Source: Platerodrilus igneus (Eukaryota; Arthropoda; Insecta; Coleoptera; Lycidae). Taken from it: DNA of 64,000 nucleotides. Location of the stretch: assembly GCA_036346225.1 (NCBI GenBank), contig JARFIW010001185.1:992001-1056000 (forward strand), written 5' to 3'. Below, in pieces: positions 51,574 through 61,064 of the stretch. The notes beneath the pieces are model-generated. The model made no database searches, was not told the DNA's origin, and saw nothing but the letters and a program-made list of their open reading frames with translations. The position numbers and the translations under genes are program-made. Numbering within the stretch: the stretch's first letter is position 1; every line of letters starts with the position of its first letter.

Positions 51574-51621
51574 GTATAATTTAAACCGTATTATGATTAG
51601 ATTATTAAAATTATTTTGCAG

Positions 51622-51815
51622 CAATATATGAAGCAACTCCTTACCCCTATTTATAAACGCGTAGGAGGGTTCAAAATTCCTGATAATGCAGACTACACTG
51701 CGATAAGTCATCAAGTAGTAATAACAGCATGGAGTTGTAAATACCAAGTAGAAAATTGTGCAGACGAAGCAAATAAATTATTTAGTCAGTGGTATTCAAA
51801 ACCAGAAAAGAATAG
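51622..51815 (+). CDS. Aminopeptidase N-like, exon 7 (helical domain), last seen in window
   Basis: After a 48-bp intron (51574-51621, acceptor TTATTTTGCAG) it reads QYMKQLLTPIYKRVGGF, ISHQVVITAWSCKYQVENCADEA and FSQWYSKPEKN, matching the 'li...AC.....C...A...F..W' portion of the helical domain, with the paired Cys. 64 codons plus two nucleotides; donor GTACGT at 51816, phase 2. About 250 further residues (helical domain end, perhaps a GPI signal) are expected in exons beyond 64 kb; none was found downstream here. Confidence 0.94.
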
Positions 51816-52840
51816 GTACGTAAAAGAAATTTTTTAATCTACTTCAACATTTAAAATCAAGTGAAGACATACACAGTTATTAAGGAAAATATTTTTTACA
51901 CCATTAGTTAATTCGAAAAATCATGAGTTTGTTAATTTTCGAATAAGGTTTTGAAGTTGCAAATGTAATGTTGTAGAATAACTATAATTAGAACGCAACA
52001 AATTCAAATCCTGTTCGTAACCTAATATTACGTCTTCTTTTAACTACTGATTCAATTTAAAATAATCATTGAGGCTTAAGTTGAAAGCTTTAAATATAAT
52101 TTCATTTTATTAACGCTGTAAAAGGGCTTTATCTACAGTTTAAGCTTACCTTGGAGACAAAAGTGTTACGGGTAAAAATGAAGTTCAATTTGCCCAGAAG
52201 GGGTGAAAACCCTATAACAATTTTAATAGTCCACCGACTAACTAACTCTGTGCTTGTCCCGATTCCGGTGCCTCTGTAATCTCGTGGGCGTGGCGTCCAG
52301 ATGTCCCCTTGTTTGGTTAGCGGCAGCTATCGACGAAGCACCGGTATGCTGTATAACGATAAAAAGAAATGGTAAAAGAGAAATTGACCACTTTGCCGAC
52401 TCTTCGAACTCCACAAGCACGTCTACACTCGAGAAAGGCCGTTATTAAAATGCTTTTGTTTTGACACATCATTTCAAACGATCGTCCCCTTTCAAAGATA
52501 AGTTACTATTCTGAAGCACATTGGTGGGCACAACTGCTTAGTAAAGCATGAAAAATAGAATTCTTCCGCTTTCCCAAATCACAAATCATGCATCAATGTC
52601 CAGACTTGCGTGATAACCAAATCCTTGTGTCGTTTTTACGTAAAACTAACTTCTAACATAATAATAAGGGAAAATTTCCCATGCGGGGTTTAAAAATTCC
52701 CTGAACTTAAATAATACAGTAAAAGGTGAAGCTTTCTTTAAAAAAGAGTGCAACAAAGGAAATCCAGCAGCTTTAAGTGAGGAGAACGGGCTGGCCTAAT
52801 AATAGCTCTTCCTCTGTCAATCCACCGATAAAGATAGTTT
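51816..52840. other. APN intron 7 start, nothing recognised
   Basis: No APN exon, no RNA and no clear repeat. 52437-52640 could be diverged Gypsy pol upstream of the next feature, but the frame is not readable. Confidence 0.5.
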
Positions 52841-53336
52841 TCATCAAGAAATCGACGAACAGTTCTATGATTATGTACAAGAGCACCATGGTACTGTTAT
52901 ACGATCGTACATAAATAAACACGATACTTGTGATGTAGAATTAGCAAAAATTCATTATGCCATTAATTCATCGAAATACGAAGATACTGGATACACCCCA
53001 AACTTTTTAGTTTTTAGATGACATGTACCCTCGGTAGAAAATTTTATGAGTGTATTTTTGGGCCACTTGATGATCTTGAAATCATCCCTAGTAGTAGATC
53101 TTTGTATTTGTCAGATCATACTGGTTTGTTTAAAATTTTTAAAGAAGTTCGTTTTTACAATCTTAGGAGAAGAGAAATTTTTTTTCAAGTTGGTGCTAGA
53201 GTATGGAGAGTTCGAAAAGAAATTGGTAATTTTGCTTATGAGCTAGAAAATGAAGATAGTTCCAAAGCTGGTCGTTGACATGTTAAAGTTTTGAAGCCCT
53301 TCCACGCGATAGACCCATCCTTAGATTAAAACGAGT
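52840..53336 (+). pseudogene. Ty3/Gypsy integrase C-terminal remnant
   Basis: Plus strand reads YDYVQEHHGTVIRSYINKHD, then ELAKIHYAINSSKYEDTGYTPNFLVF, the conserved 'A.Nsa.hesTGyTP..l.fGR' end of the Gypsy integrase core. After a shift (frame from 53018) comes FQVGARVWRVRKE ('f.vGdrVwrr'), and then SKAGR, a TGA in place of Trp, and HVKVLKPFHA, the end of the chromodomain-like GPY/F region. It is inactive. Orientation is opposite to the Gypsy at 30-39 kb, so it is a separate insertion. Confidence 0.75.
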
Positions 53337-53339
53337 TAT

Positions 53340-54960
53340 GTTTCGCTTTTGATTTGTATAAATATCTTCTAGTTTATAAATAGAAATGTGGTGTATATTG
53401 TCGTCTCATATTATGTTTTAGTAGTAAGACGTCTAGACGAGTGAACTCAAAAATATTTCGGTGAGTTTTGATTTGAACGAAATCTTTTTGTTCATCAGAA
53501 ATAATTAGCCTTCGATTTTCACCCAAAAAGTATCCTTTTGATGTATTATAGCACTGGCTACAGGATCAATTGTTTATAATAATTGTTACTCGCACTGTAG
53601 AGTAATAATACTGCGATTTTGTTTGGAGTGATTTTGTTAAATTAAAATATTTTGTGGTATCCCTGATTTTCACTTCTATAAGGTGTACAAATACATTTAT
53701 AATGTGTAATGGTACAACTAAAATTGGTACTGCTAGTTATAAGTCTGTGAGAAATAGTTTTTGTTGGCAAGTCTCTTTGATCTGTTTTGCTGTAATAAAA
53801 AAGACTTTTTTAAAGTTTTGAACGTGTGAATGTATTTTTACATGACTTTGTTATTTGGATATAAAATGTTCTCCATGTTTAAAAATGCTTCGTGAATCTC
53901 ACTTCCCTTTTTTGTAAATAAAAGCTAATAAAGTTTATAGTAATTGTTTTGGTTTTAGGATAAGTCGGTGATATGGGAGTATGTATATTTTGGGTGCTAA
54001 ACTCTTGATTATGACGTTACTCGATTTGTGACTTCTCTATTTTGATTCCATTTTTGGACGTGTTGTACACAAAGGTACAAAAGCACTCTCCTTCTTCTTC
54101 ATGTTTAAAAATCATTTCTACAGTCGATTCCCATTCTATTATTGTACATTATTAGGTATAGTTCTGTATTTTTGATTGGAGTAAAAATTATATTTTAATT
54201 TTTTTTTCTTTTTGAAGTTTTGTCATAATTGTTAAGCACAAAAAAATTACTTTGTTAAAAAGAAAACTTTGCGGTTCTATCAACATTATTTTCACATTAT
54301 CTCAAGTTTTCCTTTTAGGAGGAGGCTGTGTAGCATTTTTATTTTATAATGCATAAAGTGGTTTACAAAATTTTATTTATTGAAAACAAATTTTGTTTTC
54401 ATATGAAATGTTCTAAAATAACATTCGTTAATCCTTTTCCTTAGAATTGTAAAAGCATTAAAAAGTTTTCTTCAAAATTATTTATTGACATAGAAAATAT
54501 CTTTTGGCTGTAATACACCTATTCTTATCTAGTTATAACTAGTATAGTCAAACCTGCACGTGCCATGTTTAGCGTTCGTAGTCCAGATAGATAGTTTTTC
54601 CATAAACTGATCAGTCGTATTTGAACCATCATGAAAGCAATATGTCTTTAAGAATAAATAAGTTGAAATGCGACCTCCGCATTGCTCTTTAAGGTATTTC
54701 TGTTAGAGTCCTCGTCAATGGTGTTATAAAATAGACAGTATGCACAACATCTATTTTACGATCTATTTTACGATATTTTTTATGATTAATTCTATGGAGG
54801 ATCCTTAATACTCTACAAATTAAAGATTACATCAACGTAATAACTTTATAATTATGTGATATTTCGAAATAATAGATATATAAGTTTTCGATTGGCAAGT
54901 TCGATACATATGAATTAAAGCAGTTTCTGTCTTATTTAGTCCCTGAACAGCTGTTCGTAT
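53340..54960. other. Sequence with no recognised feature
   Basis: AT-rich. The part just after the integrase may contain the old Gypsy 3' UTR/LTR, but no LTR partner is present. Confidence 0.45.
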
Positions 54961-55260
54961 AAGAGCCATGTTGTTGCTATCATCTCATCTATAAGGAGAC
55001 ACAGTTAATCAGTATGCTACGTACTTAGACGTAGCCGACAGAAACGTAGAAATACCAGGCTAACTACCAAACGCGGAGAGTGGGGGATTCACATAAATAC
55101 CAAAAAGCACACCGCCAACGATTTTCTTTCAACAACAAGAATAAATAATAGATTCTATACAAGCAAGCAAAAGAAATAAATTAAAAGTTACTATTTAAAA
55201 ACAAATAATTATATTATACGGACAATTTAGTAATTTAGATACGAAGTGCGCATCCCGTAT
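54960..55260 (-). repeat. Interspersed repeat shared with 8160-8380 (copy 2, inverted)
   Basis: The minus strand gives TTGGCGGTGTGCTTTTTGG, ACTCTCCGCGTTTGGTAGTTAGCCTGG and CGGCTACGTCTAAGTACGTAGCA, in the same order as 8250-8356. Family unknown. Confidence 0.6.
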
Positions 55261-57150
55261 TTTACATAAAAATAAACTAAACAGTAAAGAAAATAAACGT
55301 GTGAGGGGTTTTAACAAGCATGTTTAAAAATGGTACATCGCACCTGTAAAGCGATCCTAATATCGATTCGCAGCAACAAACAATAATCCTGCAGTTTCAC
55401 GTTTCTTGTCACGTAATTACACTAAACGCTGCTAAGGAATAATCCCTTGATATACACAAAAAGAAAACAAGTCATATACCTGCATATGTCGAGATACTTA
55501 ACTTGCACACCATCGGAAGTGAATCAGCACAGCATCGCCACGGTAGTCGGGATCAATTTACCCTGTTACCATAACGAGACCAGCGATCTACAGGTAAAGG
55601 CAGTTGTTCTGTAGCAAAGAACAGTCGGGCCTACATAAAAAACCAATTTGGTCCAAAACTAAGAGCTAAAAAGAGAATCTTATTAGGACGTGTAAGCGCG
55701 GAAAAACTTACTGATGCACCCAAAATACTCCTTACTTGTCAAACAAAAAAACTTACATCGCTCTTGAAGTACTAGGACGAGTAATGTAGAAAAATACTTT
55801 AACGCACAAACTGCAGAATTAAACTAAAAATTCGTTTAATAACAAGAATTTAAACTTTAATCCACATGTTATAAAATGTGTTTAAAAACTCGAAACACGC
55901 TTATCAAATAATAGTGTGATCCATTATTTCGGCGAATCTTTCGGTCGTAACAGTATAAGAATTTAATGGTACGCTATAGTAATGTATAGCAAGCCCGCGG
56001 ACACCAAAACAAGGTACTGACTATTTAAATTGTAGAGTAAACTTTTTGTTTTAAAGTAAATAGATTTAAGTTGAAAATTATTAGAAAGCGTACTTATTGT
56101 AGGAAGGTCTAATATACCGGGTGTTGTTGGAGGATTTGAGCAGAATCTACGTAAATGAATAATGAAATACCAAAAAGGAGTAGGTTTTAACTGACCGTCG
56201 TAAAGTAAACGTAACAAATCCCCCCCTTTCCCCAGCAAAATTAAAAGGACGGGGTAGGAAAACAAAAGTAATGAAACAGACAGTACAGTACTAACAAAAA
56301 GAAAACGAAATAAAAAAATTCGCTTGTGAAAACTCCAAAAAAGACAAAAACCAACAAATCAACTAATATCCGGCTTGAAAGACCAATATATAATAATAAG
56401 ATAACCAAAAGAAAAGGAAAAGAAATAAATTCGGTTAACGAAATAAAAAAACAACAAAAGAAAACATTCCAAAATCAAAAAAAATTCTCATCCGGCTTGA
56501 AGATTCAGGGTACCGGACAAAACCAAGAAAAAGAAAAAAAAATTTAAAGAGAACTACAGGGAAAGATAGGTAGGTAATAGCAATGAGCAAGGACAAAGGT
56601 AGAACGGCGTCAACGCTGCCAAAGTCGTCAAAGGACGGATGCTTCTTCAGCAAAGGAACAGGACAGTTTTCCACCTCAAGAGACGATTGATTTCCTGCAA
56701 AAGAAACAAAAGTAAAGAAAAAGAAGCGATGAAGAAAACCAACTAACAGCCAAAGTGGCCAAAGTGTCAAGCCCCACAGTAAGCTAAAGAACAATAAGCA
56801 TGCTGGATAGACAAACAAAATTACTTCAAGCTATGGTACTCAAAGAATTGCAACAACGGAAGGACCAAAGAGAAGAATAGCTAACTAGACCTAAAGCCGA
56901 CTAAGTTATGATTTTCGAAGAAAAGAAAAAAATGGACTAGAAAGCAGCTACCATAGTAAGTGGATCGAAAAATTTAACTAAGTCAGCACGAAAACCGACA
57001 AAACGTAAAACCAGCCACAGGAAAAAGGAGAGGAATGTGGAACAAACGGAACTAGGGAAAAAAACCAAAAAAAACAACTCCAAGAAACAAGTACAAAGAC
57101 CACATTAAGAAAACCCTAAGAATAGCACCAAAAAAAATTAATAGAATCCA
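55260..57150. other. A-rich sequence, possible 3' part of the minus-strand gag element
   Basis: Strongly purine-biased on the plus strand (especially 56280-57130), giving Lys/Asn-rich or, on the minus strand, Phe/Leu-rich pseudo-frames without family features. It lies downstream of the gag-bearing element on the minus strand, so it may be its untranslated or decayed pol region, but no pol motif was found. Confidence 0.4.
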
Positions 57151-57159
57151 GTGTAGTTA

Positions 57160-57199
57160 TGTACGAGTATGTGAGAGAGTGTGTATGTGTGTGCGTGGA

Positions 57200-57235
<36 letters not shown>

Positions 57236-57475
57236 GTGTTGAACCGCTTTAGTTGCCTCTTACGACAGGTAGGTCGTACCATGGGGCTATTCTATTCCCG
57301 GACCCATATGAGGTTGGGGTACAAGAAGAGAACCAAACGGAAATGTGTGTATGTGTATAAAGTGTGTGTGTGTGTGTGTGTTGGACCGCTTTAGTTGCCT
57401 CTTACGACAGGCAGGTCATACAATGGGGCTATTCCATCCCCGGACCCACACGGGGTTTAGTGAGGAAAGAAAAGA
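57160..57475. repeat. Two (TG)n runs each followed by a conserved about 75-bp motif
   Basis: (TG)n at 57179-57238 and 57361-57381. Each is followed by ACCGCTTTAGTTGCCTCTTA, CGACAGG(T/C)AGGTC and GGGGCTATTC...CCCGGACCC (57242-57315; 57384-57458). This motif looks like a conserved 3' domain found at the ends of some arthropod SINE/LINE families. The association is from memory and not certain. It is duplicated in tandem here. Confidence 0.55.
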
Positions 57476-57599
57476 AAAAAAATCCAGCAAAACCTGGAAG
57501 TAAATAAGAGAATCGTAAAGTGCAAAAATCAAGTCCTAAGGAAAGCAAAATCGGCATAAAAAACTGGGGCGCGAGGTCTAGGTACTGAGCTTAAGACGT

Positions 57600-59213
57600 T
57601 TTCGCAGTCAGTAAGAAAATGAAACGAGATCAAGGACATTAGGATTTTGTCGACATATATCTTCAGGTACGAAATCCGCATAGACTAATTTCTGTCTCCT
57701 TTGGGCAGTTTTCTGCAAAACAGGAACAGCAAGGGGAGTAGCAGTTATAGCACGCGGTTTAGGAGGTGGCGAGGGTGGAGGAAGTAATGGTTTGTCGTAG
57801 TTTATGGAACTCCCAACGCGTTATGAAAGAAAGTTGTTTGTTGTTAGGATTAAGAATTTAAACGGTAAAAAAGGAAACCCATGATGGGTTGTCAGAATAT
57901 CAACGGTAGAAAAAGAAAATTATTGGCTGTAAGAAAATCAACCTTTCGAAAAGAGACACAAACAGAGTACACTTCCGTTACGGTAGATAAAGGGACAGAA
58001 GCAGATAAAATTTCATCGATGTTAGATAAAGTATTAGCAGTATCACAGTTAGGAAAGAAAACAGCATTGGCTGTAGGAGTATCAACCGTAGGAAAATAAG
58101 TAGAATTCGATAACACTTCAGCAACATTACATAAAGGAAAAGAATCAGGTAGAATTTTATCCACCTTACAAGGACAAACAGCATCATTAGAAAAAGAGAC
58201 ACCAGCTAAAATTTCACTAACCTTAGCTAAAAGAACAGAAGCAAGTAGAATTTTGTCAGCAGTAGATAAAGAAACACAATCAAAAAGAATCTTGTCAACA
58301 TTAGAACAATGAATAAAATTAGGTAACGTTTCATCAACGTCCGATAAAGGAGTAGAATCAAGTAAGAATTTATCAATGTTAGACAATGAAATAGGAACAG
58401 ACAAAACTTCAGCCACAATAGGAACGGATTCCTTGACAATAGTAGCTAAAGAAACAGGATCAGGTAACACTTTGACGATAACAGCAACAAGCAGTATAGC
58501 TACGGGTTCACTAACTTCAATAGGACCTTCTCTATCCGTATTAGGAGTTATCGTCATTTCAGCTAAAGCTGTTATTGCAGACACGACATAAATTTCTTTA
58601 GTAGAAGTATTTACGAAAGCAGGAAATGACTCTTGAGAAGCTAGCTGTAAATCACTAATTCGAAGTATGAGTTGCAATGGTGGTGAAGGCACAGTCTGGG
58701 GTGGAAGTGAATACGTAGGATCCATTTGATCATCGTTTGCATCGCAACGAGTAGAATAAAATTGGTTCCTGTTAGTAAAGGTTCGGTTATTAGGGGCGTG
58801 ATAGCCGTAACAATCAATATTATAATTTGAACATACATAAGTTTGAAAAGAATAGGATGTGCTGGAAGTATGGTGAGCAAAAGGAGATGCAGAAAAGGAT
58901 GTAGAACTAGAAACGGAAGAAATTTTGTTCGAAGCTATATTTGCCAAAGAAGGATATGTTTGGATATCAGTAGCAGGATTACTTGGATGAGGTACAGAAG
59001 AGTACGTAGAGATAGCAGCAGACGAAAGTTGGCTCCTGGAGCTGAGAACAGAATTTGAAGTATGATTCGAAAACCTATTAGTAGTAAGATGATAGTGTGA
59101 ACAGTTGCGGCGAGAAACTCCCTTATGCCCGCAACCATGGCAATTGAGTACTTGAAGACGAGTACATCGTGTCGAAACATGACTAGGTTTGTCGCAATTA
59201 AAGCATCTGACCT
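57600..59213 (-). CDS. LTR-retrotransposon Gag, nucleocapsid plus repeat-rich C-terminal extension
   Basis: One minus-strand frame runs from a nucleocapsid (about 59213-59110: knuckle CFNCDKPSHVSTRC and a second CHGCGHKGVSRRNC) through a Ser/Thr-rich linker (SLANIASNKISS near 58947) into a long domain ending at a stop at 57892. From about 58500 down the protein consists of degenerate 15-residue units of the type SLSxVDKILxxSVxL, about 14 of them. Beyond the stop, RRQKLVYADFVPEDICRQNP (about 57700-57630) suggests the tail continued. The unit repeat looks like coding minisatellite growth. No protease or RT follows, so the element is incomplete. Confidence 0.6.
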
Positions 59214-59960
59214 GACGAGTAGAAGCAGAACTAGGAAGAAGAACAGTAAACAGTACGGAAGAATTACCCGTAGGCGTAGGAGAAATCTTAACAATTCGGT
59301 CACGTGAAGTAAAAGTATTTTCCTCAATAGTAGCACACTTATAAGCAAAATCCGGAGTACAAAATGTTGAATCAGTAAATTGGACAACGACTTCCCGTCA
59401 GAAAACCTATGCCGATTACCACGATACCAAAGTAACGATTTAGACTCGAACAAATCCACTGCAGACTCAAATAACTGTAATTCTGACACATGTTGAGCTC
59501 GTCGGAGTTCTTTAATTCGTTCTAAAAAATCATGTACGGTAAGAGTGTTTGGGTCACCAGAAAATTTCAAATTCAACTCCCACACTGGGAGGTCTTGGTG
59601 GGAAGTCGAAAAAGGAGTAGCAACTGACTTACGCACTGTAGCACAGGCTGATTCTGGTTCAGTAGTAACAGTATGTTGGTCTTGACTAGGTGATACGACA
59701 TTATCGGCCAGAATCTTTGCGAGTTTCAACTTCAGGCATTCGTTCTTTAATTCTTGTAAGAAGCGGACGGTAGGTAAATGGGCTCGATAAAATGGAGCAA
59801 GGTTACAAAGCACAATAGATAATTGATCATCCTCATTAAAACAACCATACCACTCAAACAGTTAGTAATGCTTGCGGATGACTTCTGCCGTCTCTTGCAA
59901 ATCATATTAAACACAACCAACCTATGATCGGTCGTTTTGAATACGAACAAGAAAGAAATT
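59213..59960 (-). pseudogene. LTR-retrotransposon Gag capsid, apparently rearranged
   Basis: Minus-strand order from 59920: LQETAEVIRKHY, a stop, then DDQLSIVLCNLAPFYRAHLP and FLQELKNECLKLK, which is normally the C-terminal half of insect Gag capsids. Next comes PVWELNLKFSGDPNTLTVHDFLERIKELRRAQ and DLFESKSLLWYRGNRHRF, normally the N-terminal half. After a frameshift near 59395, PDFAYKCATIEENTFTSRDRI leads into the zinc knuckles. The order of halves is the reverse of the family's usual order. One stop and one shift are present. Confidence 0.6.
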
Positions 59961-60020
59961 GGTAGAAAGTAACTAAATAACGGCTAAGCGTAACTCGATA
60001 TAAGTTCAAGAAAAAAAATT

Positions 60021-61062
60021 ATTGTGAATACAGGGCCATTTAAAACATCCGACGGATAAGCTTCGGGAATACCGAACAACAACAAAATAGAAAGTAGGAA
60101 TAGGAATAAGGCGCCAGCATTTTCAACGGACTAGAATTATCGGCGAAGAAACAATTCCGATAATCTGAAATGAGTCAACCAAAGATATTAAGCGATCAAA
60201 AAAGAAAACAAAATCAAAATTTAAGAGGATCGAACCCACACAAGAAATGAAGAAAACCAATCCTCATGTGCGGAACACTAAAGAGCCGAAAAAAAAAATA
60301 AATAACAGTTCGAACGTAAGGGAAGAAAACATTAGTAGTATCAGGCCGAGGAAAGCAGATAATGTAGTAACTTGGGCAGTATACAAAAAACCCAGGCTAG
60401 AGGCAAAACAAACTCGGGTCAGAAGTTAAGCGAACCCAAATCGAAGCAACCGTTGACTAAAACAAAATCGGGACAAAAGTTAAAGAAAGCGAAATCGGAA
60501 CCAAAGTTAATCAAAATATGCCAGGGTGTTACAGTTTGGTATTGTGAATACAGGACAATTTAAAACATCCGACGGATAAGCTTCGGGAATACCGAACATC
60601 AACAAAATAGAAAGTAGGAATAGAAATAAGGCGCCAGCATTTTCAACGGACTAAAATTATCGGCGAGGACACAATTCCGATAATCTGAAATGAGTTAACC
60701 AAGGATATTAAGCGATCAAGAAAGAAAACAAAATAAAAATTTAAGAAGATCGAACCCACACAAGAAATGAAGAAAACCGATCCTCATGCGAGCAACACCA
60801 AAGAACCGAAAGAAAAAATAAATAACAGTTTGAACGTAAGAAAAGAAAACATTAGTAGCATCAGATCGAGGAAAGCAGATAATGTAGTAACTTGGGCAGT
60901 ATACAAAAAACCCAGGCCAGAGGCAAAACAAACTCGGGGCAGAAGTTAAGCGAACCCAAATCGAAGCAACCGTTGACTAAAACAAAATCGGGACAAAAGT
61001 TAAAGAAAGCGAAATCGGAACCAAAGTTAATCAAAATATGCCAGGGTGTTACAGTTTGGTAA
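60021..61062 (-). repeat. 520-bp direct tandem duplication (2 units), LTR-like
   Basis: 60021-60540 and 60541-61062 are nearly identical. Both start ATTGTGAATACAGG and end GCCAGGGTGTTACAGTTTGG, with only scattered substitutions. Read on the minus strand each begins TGTAACACCCTGGC, an LTR-like start, and lies upstream of the gag at 59960, so this may be a doubled 5' LTR. A Lys-rich open frame appears in each copy (60247-60429; 60767-60949) and is probably incidental. Confidence 0.75.
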
Positions 61063-61064
61063 CC

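Noticed and set aside
56326..56818. Lys/Asn-rich plus-strand and Phe/Leu-rich minus-strand frames
   Set aside because: Both follow from the A-rich composition of this stretch and show no motif.
58376..58591. Thr/Ser-rich plus-strand frame
   Set aside because: Antisense of the repeat-rich Gag frame, which has better support from the adjoining zinc knuckles.
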